Counted from the first letter of the stretch, positions 37,924 through 47,589 are shown. The stretch: DNA of 64,000 bases from Planctomycetota bacterium (GCA_026991575.1 JALXBF010000016.1:20816-84815); one strand, 5' to 3'. Translations and numbers: made by a program. Notes: generated from the sequence alone by a model not told the origin.

Positions 37924-38307
37924 ATGCCACGAATCCTTGGTGTCGACATCCCCAACAATAAGAAGATCCATATTTCCCTCCGCTATATCTACGGTATCGG
38001 ACCGACGACGGCGATCGAGGTCTGCTGGAAGGCGGGGGTGGACCCGCTGAAGAAGGCGGCAGACTTGACTGAGGAGGAACTGAGCCGGCTGGCGTCTGTG
38101 ATTGACCGGGACTATGTGATCGAAGGCCAGCTGAGGCGGCAAATCCAGCAGAACATCGCGCGCTTGCGCGACATCAAGTGCTATCGAGGGCTACGCCATG
38201 CCCGCGGCTTGCCCGTGCGCGGCCAGCGCACCCGAACCAATGCGCGAACACGCAAAGGGCCGCGCAAGACGGTGGCTGGTAAGAAGAGCATCAAGGCGAT
38301 GCGTTAG
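37924..38307 (+). CDS. rpsM: 30S ribosomal protein S13
   Basis: This 127-residue S13 has '[24 protein letters not shown]' (in parts) at the N-terminus and the conserved '[25 protein letters not shown]' tail (in parts) that reaches tRNA. AGGAGA upstream. First of the classical alpha group. Confidence 0.97.
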   Translation: MPRILGVDIPNNKKIHISLRYIYGIGPTTAIEVCWKAGVDPLKKAADLTEEELSRLASVIDRDYVIEGQLRRQIQQNIARLRDIKCYRGLRHARGLPVRGQRTRTNARTRKGPRKTVAGKKSIKAMR

Positions 38308-38358
38308 ATTGCAAGCACACCCCTAGCCGTTTAGCCAGATAGCGGGGCAGAGACGACG

Positions 38359-38769
38359 ATGGCCAAAGGCAAAGGCAAAAAGGGCGCAAAAGGCTCGGCG
38401 AAACGGCGCCGCGTGCGGCGCACGGTGAGCCGTGGCATTGCTTACATCAAGGCCACGTTCAACAACACCATCGTGACCATTACCGACCCCAACGGGGATA
38501 CGCTTTGCTGGGCCTCCGGCGGGACTGTGGGCTTCAAGGGGAGCCGCAAGAGCACGCCGTTCGCCGCCCAGCGTGCTGCCGAAATGGCCGCCAACCAGGC
38601 GCTGAAGATGGGCGTGCGTGAGGTGGATGTGCGCGTGCAGGGACCCGGCGCCGGCCGCGAATCCGCCATCACGGCGCTGCAGGCAGCCGGCTTGCAGGTG
38701 CGTGCCATCGAGGACGTTACCCCGCTGCCTCACAACGGCTGCCGGCCGCCGAAGCGCCGGCGCGTGTAA
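38359..38769 (+). CDS. rpsK: 30S ribosomal protein S11
   Basis: This 136-residue S11 lines the mRNA exit platform. '[20 protein letters not shown]' and '[17 protein letters not shown]' are the conserved ends. A Lys/Gly-rich N-terminal tail ('[15 protein letters not shown]') is slightly longer than usual. Confidence 0.97.
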   Translation: MAKGKGKKGAKGSAKRRRVRRTVSRGIAYIKATFNNTIVTITDPNGDTLCWASGGTVGFKGSRKSTPFAAQRAAEMAANQALKMGVREVDVRVQGPGAGRESAITALQAAGLQVRAIEDVTPLPHNGCRPPKRRRV

Positions 38770-38861
38770 GCCCGCGCTGGCAGGCGGTGTCGCCGCACAC
38801 GGGCAGCTTCCACGAAGAACGAACCTTCGTACAGTACGAGGATATACGGAATCAACCAGCT

Positions 38862-39485
38862 ATGGGACGTTATACCGGTCCAGTTTGCCGGCTGTGCCGG
38901 CGAGAAGGTGTCAAGCTTTATCTGAAAGGCGAACGGTGCGACTCGCCCAAGTGCGCGCTTGAGCGCCGGCCGTACCCGCCGGGCATGCGCCGCGTGCGGC
39001 GCGCGAAGTTGAGCGACTATGGCGTCCGTCTGCGTGAGAAGCAGAAGGTGAAGCGGTACTATGGTGTCTTCGAACGCCAGTTCCGCCGCTTCTTCGACAT
39101 GGCCCGCCGCACGAAAGGCGCCACCGGCGATGCCTTGTTGTCGATCCTGGAACGACGACTGGACAATGTCGTGCATCGACTCGGCTTCGCAGTCAACCGC
39201 AGACAGGCGCGCCAGATGGTTGCCCACGGCCATATCCTGGTCAACGGCAAGCGGGTTACGATTCCCAGCTATCTGGTCCGCCCAAACGACGTGATCACCG
39301 TTAAGAAGGCAAAGATGCGCGAACAGGTCAAGGAGCGACTGCAGAACCGCAAGACCGAAATCCCGGCCTTCTTGCAGATCACGAACACCGATCCCCCTGA
39401 AGGAATCGTCACCCGATTGCCCGAACGGGATGATGTGTCCATCCAGGTAGACGTGGACAAGATCGTTGAGTTGCTGGCTCGCTAA
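38862..39485 (+). CDS. rpsD: 30S ribosomal protein S4, zinc form
   Basis: This 207-residue S4 nucleates 30S assembly. The N-terminus holds four cysteines ('CRLCRREG' and 'CDSPKC'), the zinc-binding form, followed by an S4 RNA-binding domain ('RRLDNVVHRLGFAVNRRQARQ' in parts). ATG 38862 gives the standard 'MGRYTGPVCR' start; an upstream GTG would add 25 non-conserved residues. No clear ribosome site is seen. Confidence 0.95.
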   Translation: MGRYTGPVCRLCRREGVKLYLKGERCDSPKCALERRPYPPGMRRVRRAKLSDYGVRLREKQKVKRYYGVFERQFRRFFDMARRTKGATGDALLSILERRLDNVVHRLGFAVNRRQARQMVAHGHILVNGKRVTIPSYLVRPNDVITVKKAKMREQVKERLQNRKTEIPAFLQITNTDPPEGIVTRLPERDDVSIQVDVDKIVELLAR

Positions 39486-39537
39486 GTCCGGCGTCAACAC
39501 GGGACTATCCCGGCCGGCCTGAAGGAGGCGTGGCACG

Positions 39538-40548
39538 ATGAGAATCCGCTGGCGTGGTTTTGAGCTGCCCTACCGCGTAACGGTCGATCCGGAAACCCGC
39601 ACGCCGACCTACGCCCGGTTCACGGCTGAACCGTTCGAGCGAGGCTTCGGTCACACCATCGGCAACAGCCTGCGCCGGATCCTGCTGTCCAGCATCGAGG
39701 GCAGCGCCGTGACGACGGTCAAGATTCAGGGGGTCTACCATGAGTTCTCCTCGATCCCCGGAATCGTCGAAGACGTCACGGACATCATCCTCAACATCAA
39801 GAGCCTTGTGGTACGCTGCAACAGCGACAAGCCCTGCACGATCCGGATCGACCGGCACGAACGTGGTGTCGTGACCGGCGCAGACATCATCACGGACCAG
39901 GCCGTCGAGATCATCAACCCTGAACACCACATCGCAACGCTAACGGATGACGTGCCGTTTGTGGTCGAGATGACCGTGGAACGTGGCCGCGGCTACCGAC
40001 CTGCAACAGAGCGCATGCAGGCGGAGCAGGGCCCGGGCGTCATCCCCATTGATGCGATTTTCTCCCCCGTGCGCCGCGTAGAGTACCACGTGGAGGATAC
40101 GCGCGTGGGCCAGCGCGTCAACTACGACCGCCTCTCGATGCAGATCTGGACCAACGGCGTCGTAACCCCCGAAATGGCTCTGGTCGAAGCAGCCAAGATC
40201 CTGCGAAAGCACTTGAACCCATTCGTTCAGCTCTCCGAGCCCGGTCCGGAGATGCCCATCGACGAGCGGCCTGAAGTCGCCGTGCCCGGTACGACAACCG
40301 TGGCCGACGAGGAATTGGAACGCAAGCTGAACATGAGCCTCGCGGAACTGGAGCTCACCGTCCGCGCAACCAACTGTCTCGAAGAGGCCGGGATCACCAC
40401 AGTGCGTGATCTGGTCACCCGCACCCCCGAAGAGTTGCTGAAGGTGAGGAACTTCGGCGAAACCACGCTGCGCGAGGTTCGCGAGAAGCTCAAGCAATTG
40501 AACCTCGACGTCGGCATGTTCGCTGCTACCAAGGAACAACAAAGTTAA
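39538..40548 (+). CDS. rpoA: DNA-directed RNA polymerase subunit alpha
   Basis: This 336-residue alpha subunit has the N-terminal dimerisation domain ('[20 protein letters not shown]') and a C-terminal domain with the '[21 protein letters not shown]' helix-hairpin region (in parts) that contacts UP elements and activators. AAGGAGG precedes the ATG. It follows rpsD by 52 bases. Confidence 0.97.
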   Translation: MRIRWRGFELPYRVTVDPETRTPTYARFTAEPFERGFGHTIGNSLRRILLSSIEGSAVTTVKIQGVYHEFSSIPGIVEDVTDIILNIKSLVVRCNSDKPCTIRIDRHERGVVTGADIITDQAVEIINPEHHIATLTDDVPFVVEMTVERGRGYRPATERMQAEQGPGVIPIDAIFSPVRRVEYHVEDTRVGQRVNYDRLSMQIWTNGVVTPEMALVEAAKILRKHLNPFVQLSEPGPEMPIDERPEVAVPGTTTVADEELERKLNMSLAELELTVRATNCLEEAGITTVRDLVTRTPEELLKVRNFGETTLREVREKLKQLNLDVGMFAATKEQQS

Positions 40549-40569
40549 CCGGATCCTGGGGGCAGGACC

Positions 40570-41232
40570 ATGAGACACCGTAAACGCGGCCGGAAGCTGG
40601 GGCGGAACCCTGCCCATCGCCGCGCCATGCTGCGCAACATGGCCAACTCGCTCTTCTTGCACGGACGGATCGTGACCACAGTCGCCAAGGCGAAAGAGTT
40701 GCGGCCGTTTGCAGAACGGTTGATCACGATCGCACGCCGCGGCACCGTGCATGCCCGACGGCTGGTCGTTGCCCGACTGGGCAAGCAGCCCATCCCAGAA
40801 GGACACCCTGATCACGGCCGTTACCATGACATCACGCACAAACTGTTCGCCGAAGTCGCCCCCCGATACGTCGATCGCCCCGGCGGCTACACACGGATCA
40901 TCCGACTGAACAAGCGGCGGCTGGGGGATGCCGGTGAGTTGGCCGTCATCGAGCTGGTGACCGAGTCGATTGCCGAAAGTCGCGAGCGAAACGCTCGACG
41001 ACGCCGCCTGCGCACGACCGCCGGAGAGTCCGAATCGACTGCCGCACCCGCCGCCCCTACCGCTGAGCCGGACACAGCTGCTGCGCAGGCTACCGAAGAG
41101 CAGGGCGGTGAGGCAGAGCATGGCGTTCCGCAGGAGGCATCCCAGCAGGAAGCGGCCGACGCGAAACCGCTACAGCCTGAAAGCGGCCAGCAAGCTGCCG
41201 GACAGACCGGTGATGAGAAGCCTGCCGAATGA
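40570..41232 (+). CDS. rplQ: 50S ribosomal protein L17 with long acidic/Ala-rich tail
   Basis: Residues 1 to about 135 of this 220-residue protein are a normal L17 ('MRHRKRGRKLGRNPAHRRAMLRN' in parts). The remaining ~85 residues are low-complexity, rich in Ala, Glu, Gln and Pro, and not part of the usual fold. S17 in the same cluster has a similar tail. It closes the cluster, 21 bases after rpoA. No strong terminator was recognised after it. Confidence 0.95.
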   Translation: MRHRKRGRKLGRNPAHRRAMLRNMANSLFLHGRIVTTVAKAKELRPFAERLITIARRGTVHARRLVVARLGKQPIPEGHPDHGRYHDITHKLFAEVAPRYVDRPGGYTRIIRLNKRRLGDAGELAVIELVTESIAESRERNARRRRLRTTAGESESTAAPAAPTAEPDTAAAQATEEQGGEAEHGVPQEASQQEAADAKPLQPESGQQAAGQTGDEKPAE

Positions 41233-41343
41233 GCGGCAGCTGTACGGTAGCTGGCCGCCAGCCGCACCGCCCAGGCTGCTCTGCTGCGGCCGGCTGCTGA
41301 AGATGAGCACCGCAGGTTGTCGACGCCAGGGCGGGATGAGGCC

Positions 41344-41772
41344 ATGACCGACGACAGTTGCGTTTTCTGCAAGATCGTTGCCGGTGAAATCCCCGCAGCC
41401 GTGGTCTGGGACTCGCCATGGGCTGTGGCGTTTCTGGACATCAACCCGGCCGCTCCTGGCCACGTACTCTTGGTGCTCCGGGAACACTACGAGCAGCTGA
41501 CCGCGGTACCCGGTAGCCTGCTGTCGGCGGCCCTCGGGGAGTTGCCCAAACTGGCGCAGGCCGTGATTTCGGCTACTGGCGCTCAGGGGCTCAACCTGTT
41601 GCAGAACAACGGCCGTGTTGCCGGCCAGGTGATTCCTCATGTGCACTTCCACCTGATTCCCCGTAACGAGGGCGATCGTGTGACGGTGGGCTGGCGGCAA
41701 GGAACTTATGAGACGCCCGAAGAGATGAACCGCATGGCAGAGCGAATCCGTGCGGCGCTGGCCGGCGCCTGA
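41344..41772 (+). CDS. HIT family nucleotide hydrolase
   Basis: This 142-residue HIT protein has the N-terminal CxxC pair (Cys 6, Cys 9) and the histidine triad 'HVHFHLIPR' (His 99, 101, 103). HIT/HINT proteins hydrolyse nucleoside phosphoramidates or dinucleoside phosphates; the substrate here is unknown. ATG 41344 (after GATGAGG) matches the family start better than an upstream GTG. A 9-bp hairpin without a T-run follows the stop (41779-41810). Confidence 0.93.
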   Translation: MTDDSCVFCKIVAGEIPAAVVWDSPWAVAFLDINPAAPGHVLLVLREHYEQLTAVPGSLLSAALGELPKLAQAVISATGAQGLNLLQNNGRVAGQVIPHVHFHLIPRNEGDRVTVGWRQGTYETPEEMNRMAERIRAALAGA

Positions 41773-41870
41773 GACACGCGAACCGCCGCGCACTGGTGCT
41801 TGGCGGTTCGGGCCTAACGGTTGCCCTTAGCCGCTCGCGTCTTCGCTGTTGGATCGTACGGGAGAACCCG

Positions 41871-43040
41871 ATGGCGGAATGGTTTCAGAAGGCGCGGCGT
41901 TTGCAACAGCTGCCGCCCTACCTGTTCACCGAAATTGATCGTAAGAAGCTCGAGGCGATCCGCGCTGGTCGCGACGTGATCAACCTGGGCGTGGGGGATC
42001 CGGACCTGCCGACACCTGAACCAATCGTTGCCAGTCTTCAGAAGCATGTTACCAATCCGGCCTTTCATCGGTATGCTCTGGACCAAGGAGCGCCGGAATT
42101 TCGCGCTGCGGTTGCACGCTGGTTTGAACGCCGCTACGGCGTGAAGCTCGATCCGGAGCGTGAGGTCCTGGCACTGATCGGCTCCAAAGACGGCATCGCG
42201 CACCTGCCGCTCGGTGTCGTCGACCCGGGCGACGTCGTACTGATTCCCGATCCGGCTTATCCGGGCTACCTGCCATTCAGCCGGTTTGCCGGAGCCGAGG
42301 TGCATCGACTCGAACTGCACGAGCAGAACGGGTTCTTGCCGGATCTTGACGCGGTGCACGAACGGCTCTGGGAGCGGTGCAAGCTCGTTTACCTCAACTT
42401 CCCGAACAATCCCACGGCGGCCATTGCCCCGATCGACTTTTACGCCAGGCTGGTCGAGCTTGCCCACCGCTATCGGTTCATCATCGCTCAGGATGCCGCC
42501 TACGCGGAAATCTACTTCGCGGACCGACCGGCAAGCATCCTCGAAGTGGACGGTGCCAGGGACGTAGCCATCGAGTTCCACTCGTTTTCCAAGACGTTCA
42601 ACATGGCCGGCTGGCGACTGGGCTTCGCCGTCGGTGCGCCTGATGTGCTGGCGGCACTGGCTCAAGTGAAGTCCAACTGCGACAGCGGCGTATTCACGGC
42701 GATCCAGTTTGCCGGTATCGACGCGCTTGAGCAGTACGAGGCGCTGACCGAGCCACTGCGAGCAACCTATCGACGACGCCGTGACACGCTGGTCGACGGC
42801 CTGGCCCGGCTTGGCTGGCAGCTGCACGTTCCTCAAGCGACGTTCTACGTCTGGGCCCGCGTGCCCGGGGGAATCTCTTCGACCGATCTGGCCAGCCGAC
42901 TCTTGGACGAGGCCGACATTGTGGTGACGCCCGGCGTCGGTTTCGGCCGCTGTGGTGAGGGCTACGTGCGCATGGCGCTGACCGTGCCGGACCACCGGCT
43001 CAGCGAAGCCGTAGAGCGGATTGCCCGACTGAAACTCTAA
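41871..43040 (+). CDS. LL-diaminopimelate-type PLP aminotransferase
   Basis: This 389-residue fold-type I aminotransferase has the PLP lysine at 241 ('SFSKTFNMAGWR'), 'NFPNNPT' (178-183), Asp 208 and Tyr 211 for cofactor contact. Overall pattern, including 'NLGVGDPDLPTPEPI', is closest to LL-diaminopimelate aminotransferase (DapL), which makes lysine and peptidoglycan precursor in one step; other amino-acid aminotransferases of the family remain possible. ATG 41871 follows GGGAG; an upstream frame extension is rejected. It is 13 bases from the next gene, so the two probably form an operon. Confidence 0.85.
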   Translation: MAEWFQKARRLQQLPPYLFTEIDRKKLEAIRAGRDVINLGVGDPDLPTPEPIVASLQKHVTNPAFHRYALDQGAPEFRAAVARWFERRYGVKLDPEREVLALIGSKDGIAHLPLGVVDPGDVVLIPDPAYPGYLPFSRFAGAEVHRLELHEQNGFLPDLDAVHERLWERCKLVYLNFPNNPTAAIAPIDFYARLVELAHRYRFIIAQDAAYAEIYFADRPASILEVDGARDVAIEFHSFSKTFNMAGWRLGFAVGAPDVLAALAQVKSNCDSGVFTAIQFAGIDALEQYEALTEPLRATYRRRRDTLVDGLARLGWQLHVPQATFYVWARVPGGISSTDLASRLLDEADIVVTPGVGFGRCGEGYVRMALTVPDHRLSEAVERIARLKL

Positions 43041-43053
43041 GACGACTCGGCCC

Positions 43054-44094
43054 GTGGCTGAACACGAGGTTTTCCTCGGACTAGGATCGAACCTGGGCAA
43101 CCGCGCTGTCAATCTCCGCGCGGCGATCAACCGCTTGGCTGCCGAAGCCGGCCAACTGCTTGCTGCCAGCGCGTTCCACCAGACACGACCCGTCGGACCA
43201 CCGGGACAGAGGCCCTATCTGAACGCATGCGTCTCGTTACGTACCGAGCTTGACCCCCAGGAACTAGCTGCCGTGATCGCCCGGATTGAACGATCGCTCG
43301 GGCGGGTGCGCACCGAACGGTGGGGGGCTCGTACGATCGACATCGACGTCCTGCTCTGGAGCGACCAATGGGTAAGCTTACCAGAGCTGACCGTGCCGCA
43401 TCCGTGGTTGCCGGCGCGCCGATTCGTGCTCGAACCGCTTGCTGAGATAGCTCCCCTGAAACGGCACCCGTGCGGCTGGTCAATTGTCGAGCAACGGGAT
43501 CGACTCAGACGCCGGCCCCTCTACATCGCACTGACCGGCCCGCTCGGAGTGGGCAAGACGACCGCGGCGCAGCATTTTGCCCGGGAGGTGGGAGCGCTGT
43601 TCGTGCGCGAGGAGTTCGACGAAGCCGAGCTGGCACGCGTGTACCGGGGCGATCACGCAGCGGCGCGCCGCGTCCAGGATTGGTTTGCCGATAGCAGACG
43701 CAAACTTTTGGCACGCGACCGGCTTGCCCACGTCAATGCCACGGTGATCATCAGCGATTTCTGGTTCGGGCAGTCCTATCCGTACGCTCTGGCGGAACTC
43801 GCGCCCGAAGAGGCCGCCAGCCATCGTCAGCGTCTGGAGAGTCTCTTGCCGGAGGTGTATGAGCCGACCGTGGTCGTGCTCCTGGACGCACCGCCGGAGG
43901 AACTGGCTCGGCGTGTTCGGCGCCGCGGTCGTGCCGCGGAAGCGACCGTCACCATCGAGTTCCTGAGCAGGCTCCGCGCCTGCTTCTTCGAAACGCTGCG
44001 CACGCCACCGGCGCCGCCAAGCATCACCTTGCCTGCCACCGACGTCGACTCATTGCAGCGTCACCTCCTGTATCTGCTCGAAAGCATGCTGTAA
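43054..44094 (+). CDS. folK: HPPK (FolK) fused to a deoxynucleoside kinase-like domain
   Basis: This 346-residue fusion has two enzymes. Residues 1-~150 are 6-hydroxymethyl-dihydropterin pyrophosphokinase, with 'FLGLGSNLG' (7-15) and 'RWGARTIDIDVL' (89-100), a folate-pathway step. Residues ~155-346 are a P-loop kinase of the deoxynucleoside kinase type, with 'GPLGVGKTT' (162-170), a 'DFWF' segment and a lid-like 'RRVRRRGR' stretch. The start is GTG 43054 with a weak ribosome site, only 13 bases after the aminotransferase stop, which fits translational coupling. Confidence 0.88.
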   Translation: MAEHEVFLGLGSNLGNRAVNLRAAINRLAAEAGQLLAASAFHQTRPVGPPGQRPYLNACVSLRTELDPQELAAVIARIERSLGRVRTERWGARTIDIDVLLWSDQWVSLPELTVPHPWLPARRFVLEPLAEIAPLKRHPCGWSIVEQRDRLRRRPLYIALTGPLGVGKTTAAQHFAREVGALFVREEFDEAELARVYRGDHAAARRVQDWFADSRRKLLARDRLAHVNATVIISDFWFGQSYPYALAELAPEEAASHRQRLESLLPEVYEPTVVVLLDAPPEELARRVRRRGRAAEATVTIEFLSRLRACFFETLRTPPAPPSITLPATDVDSLQRHLLYLLESML

Positions 44095-44123
44095 CACCCA
44101 TCGGGGCCGCACGTCCGACGGGT

Positions 44124-44229
44124 GGTCGGCTTGCTTCAAACGGGCGGCCAGCGTTCTTCAAATGGGTGGCTTGGCCCGGGCGGACGGGCGGCGTGCTCAA
44201 AACGGACGGGGAACCTGCTTCAGACGGGC
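44124..44229. repeat. 22-bp tandem repeat array, copy C (about 5 units)
   Basis: About five units share the core 'CTTCAAA' and GGGC start; one unit is shortened to 18 bases. The array is followed by sequence shared with locus B, so array and module appear to travel together. Confidence 0.8.
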
Positions 44230-44317
44230 AGGGGGTGCTTTACGCGCGCCTGGCCTGCGCGTTGGAGTGCCCGTTCAGCGAGGTGGAAGTTCTCGTCAGG
44301 GTTTGGCCTGGCCCCAG

Positions 44318-44600
44318 TAGCCGACGGTAACTGCGTGCTTGCGAGGCGGCGTGAAGAGCAACAACCTCGCCGAGAGGACGGGCGAATCAACTCGGCAGCT
44401 TGCGTGAATGGGCGGGAGGGGGGCTTCATGCCCCCCTCCAGCAAGGTTGATGGATAGCGGCGGCGCATCCACCAAAGTCTTGTGTTTTCCGAGGCGCGGG
44501 CAGGTCGATCCCGCCCGCGGGCCGGGTGGCGCGATTCCCTCGGGCCGTCGGCGAGCGCAATCAGATTTCGCTGCGGTTCCGGCCCGGCTGCAACGCTGAG
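44318..44600. repeat. Hairpin-rich dispersed module, copy C
   Basis: It contains in order 'GAAGAGCAACAACC', a strong hairpin around 'GGCTTCATGCCCCCCTCC', 'GTTGATGGATAGCG' and a G/C-rich inverted repeat, all in the same order as in modules B and D. No right-hand inverted copy was recognised here. Confidence 0.6.
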
Positions 44601-44680
44601 CTGCACCGACGAGCCCTCGTGCTCTCAAGCCGTCCAAGCTTGGAACGGGCCGACCTGCCGCTCAACAACAAACACACCGC

Positions 44681-46816
44681 CTACGGCTGGTCGGACCAGA
44701 TCGACTTCACTCGCCAGACGGTCAGCCGCTCGAGCCGGGCTCGGCCGCCCGTGGCATAGGCCTCCAGAACTGGCGGTCCATCGGCAACAAGCACTCCCAC
44801 CGGCATGTACACCGCACCATCCTGAGCGAAGATCTCGATCGAGCCGCGGTCGACGAGCAGCTCCATCTGGATGGCGCCATCCGTCTCAGGCAGAGGCGCG
44901 ACGTTGCCGTGGCAATGCAGTTGGCGTTTCCGCACATCAACGGTGACCGAAACCCCTCGGACCATGAGGCCGACTTCGGTTGCGTCGCCGGGATGGAAGC
45001 GGGCGGTGATGTGCCACAGGCGACCTGGAGCGCGAACGCGGTACCCGGCACCTGGCCGTAGCTTGACCGCCTGGACGGTGGTGCTCTCAGCGTGCAGCCG
45101 TTCGATCTCCCTCACAGGCCGTGCACACAGCCGAAGCTGGCCTTCAACCCGCCGGAGGGTGAGCTCCACGGGGAAGGTCATCATCTGATTGAACGGCATG
45201 CCGGGGAAGTTCATCCGGCCCCAGGCAATCTGGACCCGGCGACCGTCCGGGACATTGCTGAACGTCTGTGACGCATAGAAGCAATTGCCGAAGTTGTAGC
45301 GCTGCTTCGGCACCTCTACCCGGAAGCGTTCCCCGTCGAAATGGCCGATGACGTAGGCACCATCGGCCCCGTATGCGATCCAGCGCCGCTCGCCGGAACT
45401 TCCCTCCACGGGCAGTTCGAACAGTTCCGGGCATTCATAGAAGCCTTCGATGCGACTGGAGAACCGCCAGTGCTTCAGATCCCGCGACCGGTAGAACGCA
45501 ATCCACCGTTTTCCCTGAAATTCGTCGTAGACTGCCATCACCCAGTGCCGACCCGGGGCATACCAGACCAGCCGGGGATCGCGGCCACGGTGCCGAACCA
45601 CAGGGTTCCCCTCGTACTCGCGGAATGTCCGGCCACCATCCAGGCTGTAAGCGATGCATTCACCGCGGCCGGTACTGGTGTAGGCGACCACGAGCGGAGG
45701 ATTGTCCGCAGATCCCCATCCGGAGGTGTTCTGGTGATCCACAACCGCGCTCCCGGAAAAGCACCAGTCACCGTAACGGCGGGGGTATAGGGCGATGCCC
45801 AACTCACGCCAGTGCACCAGATCCTTGCTGACGGCATAGCCCCAGTGCATGTTGCCCCAACGCGTGCCGTACGGATTGTGCTGGTAGAAGAGATGGTAGA
45901 CTCCCCGGTGATAGACCAGGCCGTTGGGATCGTTATTCCAGCCACGACGTGTGGTGAAGCGAAACTGGGGGCGGTAGCGTTCCCGGTAGAGGGTGTCCTC
46001 GTCGACCAGCCTGTCGGCCTGGTGAATCAAGCCGAAGCCCTTCAGGTCGATGTCTGCGTCCACAGCGGGCATTTCGATGATCACCTGCTGGCCGCGGAAC
46101 GGTCTCAGATCCATGAAGACCCAGTAATCCACGGTGTCCTCCGCCAACCGAATGTCGAACTCCCGGGCAACACGGCCATCGGCAAGCACTCGCATACGCC
46201 GTCGTGGAACGTCCCGCTGAACCGGCAGGTTCAAGTACCTGCGCGTAGCTTTGATTTCTCTTCTCAAAGCGCGCACGGCAGGCCGATCGCTCTGCACGAT
46301 GTGGTCCACGTTGATGTGTCCCCAGCCACCTGTTGCCCGGTCGAGGATTTCAATGCGTGCCTCTTTGCCTTCGAATTCCGACACGTCCCAGGTGTGCCAG
46401 TTCAGCCTTTCTGAACCGCCGGGTCGCGTGTTCGGCCCGGTGGCAGTGCGGACGACGCGGCCGTCGACAATCAGATTGATACACGTCTTGCCCCGGTATC
46501 CACCGCCACCGATCAGAAAGTGAATGAACCGCCGCTGAATCACGAACGACGGTGATACCAGTCGGCCCGTGCTGCGGTCGCCACCGTAGAAGGAATTCAC
46601 CAGACGCTTACCACGGTACCCGCTGACGGGCATCTGCCCAGGCAGCGTCCCACGGGCAGGTCCGGGACCAAACGCGGTCCCTTCCACCTGCCATGGGCCG
46701 TAGTCTTCCGACTCGAAGTCGGCAATCAGCAGGTCGGGCCGTTCGCCGACTGGATACAGCCCGCGGTTCATCGCACCGGTGAGCAGCGACAGGGCGACTA
46801 GCGTTGCCACTGGCAT
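44681..46816 (-). CDS. Glycoside hydrolase family 32 (fructan/sucrose-type) with N-terminal extension
   Basis: This 711-residue protein is a GH32 enzyme acting on beta-fructosides. The nucleophile Asp 296 ('WNNDPNG'), transition-state Asp 413 ('RDP') and acid/base Glu 461 ('ECPEL') are all present. A five-bladed propeller (about 285-560) is followed by the beta-sandwich of the family. The first ~280 residues are an extra beta-rich part of unknown function, perhaps carbohydrate-binding. The N-terminus is a hydrophobic export-like segment ('ATLVALSLLTGAM'). No transporter or regulator is adjacent. Confidence 0.9.
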   Translation of the reverse strand: MPVATLVALSLLTGAMNRGLYPVGERPDLLIADFESEDYGPWQVEGTAFGPGPARGTLPGQMPVSGYRGKRLVNSFYGGDRSTGRLVSPSFVIQRRFIHFLIGGGGYRGKTCINLIVDGRVVRTATGPNTRPGGSERLNWHTWDVSEFEGKEARIEILDRATGGWGHINVDHIVQSDRPAVRALRREIKATRRYLNLPVQRDVPRRRMRVLADGRVAREFDIRLAEDTVDYWVFMDLRPFRGQQVIIEMPAVDADIDLKGFGLIHQADRLVDEDTLYRERYRPQFRFTTRRGWNNDPNGLVYHRGVYHLFYQHNPYGTRWGNMHWGYAVSKDLVHWRELGIALYPRRYGDWCFSGSAVVDHQNTSGWGSADNPPLVVAYTSTGRGECIAYSLDGGRTFREYEGNPVVRHRGRDPRLVWYAPGRHWVMAVYDEFQGKRWIAFYRSRDLKHWRFSSRIEGFYECPELFELPVEGSSGERRWIAYGADGAYVIGHFDGERFRVEVPKQRYNFGNCFYASQTFSNVPDGRRVQIAWGRMNFPGMPFNQMMTFPVELTLRRVEGQLRLCARPVREIERLHAESTTVQAVKLRPGAGYRVRAPGRLWHITARFHPGDATEVGLMVRGVSVTVDVRKRQLHCHGNVAPLPETDGAIQMELLVDRGSIEIFAQDGAVYMPVGVLVADGPPVLEAYATGGRARLERLTVWRVKSIWSDQP

Positions 46817-46884
46817 GGTTCCTCAATCCCCGGTTGCTTCGGTCTATGAGAGCTAAGTCTCAGAATACCCGACGCGCTGACCGA

Positions 46885-46912
46885 TTGCTCGAATGAGTGG
46901 GTATGCTAGAAT
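46885..46912 (+). promoter_or_regulatory. Weak candidate promoter
   Basis: TTGCTC and TAGAAT with a 16-base spacer lie in the divergent region between the GH32 gene and the zinc-ribbon gene, about 105 bases upstream of the latter's ATG. Support is only sequence likeness and position. Confidence 0.35.
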
Positions 46913-47016
46913 CGTTGAGTTCGATGGTTCTGGCGGGGGGAGCGAGGAACGACTCGTGGACCGGGTCGGAAAGGACGGTCCTTTGCGTGCGGTGGGTCTG
47001 ACTGGGGGAGCGCGCC

Positions 47017-47418
47017 ATGAGCGTGGAGATGCAGTGCCCGCGGTGTGCAGGCCGGCTTCGCGTGACAGACGAGCTATTGGGCAGGCTGGTGCAGTGCCCC
47101 CACTGCAGCCATCAGTTCGTCGCTGGTGCTCGGGTTCCGCCACCGCCAGTGCAGCCTGTGGTGGCCGACCACATGTACTCGCGTCCGGAGAGCGACAGAT
47201 CGGCCGTCACCTCGCTAGTGCTTGGATGCATCGGGATGGTGGCCTGGTGCATTCCGATCATAGGTCTGCCCATCACGATCATCGGCCTGGTCATGGGCAT
47301 CAAGGGGTTGGATGGACCGTCACGCGGCATGGCCGTAGCTGGCACCGTTCTCAGCGGGATCGGCCTGGCCCTGAGTGTGATTAACATGGTCCTCGGGATT
47401 ATGATTGCGCTTTCGTAG
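47017..47418 (+). CDS. Zinc-ribbon membrane protein with DUF4190-like helices
   Basis: This 133-residue protein starts with a four-Cys zinc ribbon ('CPRCAGRLRV', 'CPHCSHQF'), a proline-rich linker, then a pair of membrane helices ('LVLGCIGMVAWCIPIIGLPITIIGLVMGI' in parts, and 'AVAGTVLSGIGLALSVINMVLGIMIAL' in parts). This layout is common in planctomycete small membrane proteins of unknown function. GGGAG precedes the ATG. It is not obviously linked to its neighbours, which run on the other strand. Confidence 0.8.
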   Translation: MSVEMQCPRCAGRLRVTDELLGRLVQCPHCSHQFVAGARVPPPPVQPVVADHMYSRPESDRSAVTSLVLGCIGMVAWCIPIIGLPITIIGLVMGIKGLDGPSRGMAVAGTVLSGIGLALSVINMVLGIMIALS

Positions 47419-47589
47419 CACATTGCAGCGCTGCCCTAGAGGGGACGGGGAGCTCGACGGTGATCGAGACGATAACCCCCTGGAGGTGTTGCTCCCCGGA
47501 AGTTGCGTTGCAGCCCGCCTATGGGCAGGTTCGGGACGACCCTCCGGGCCGTCCGGGTGTAGGTCGTGCTGGCGACGGCTGACCGCCGG

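Larger units (their letters stand above)
44095..44680. other. Intergenic repeats between the folK fusion and the GH32 gene
   Basis: No gene is seen. The 22-bp array C (44124-44229) is followed by the hairpin-rich module C (44318-44600). The remaining bases up to the convergent GH32 stop hold nothing recognised. Confidence 0.6.

Noticed and set aside
41779..41810. Terminator after the HIT gene
   Set aside because: The 9-bp stem is perfect, but no T-run follows on the plus strand, so it is only mentioned as a hairpin.
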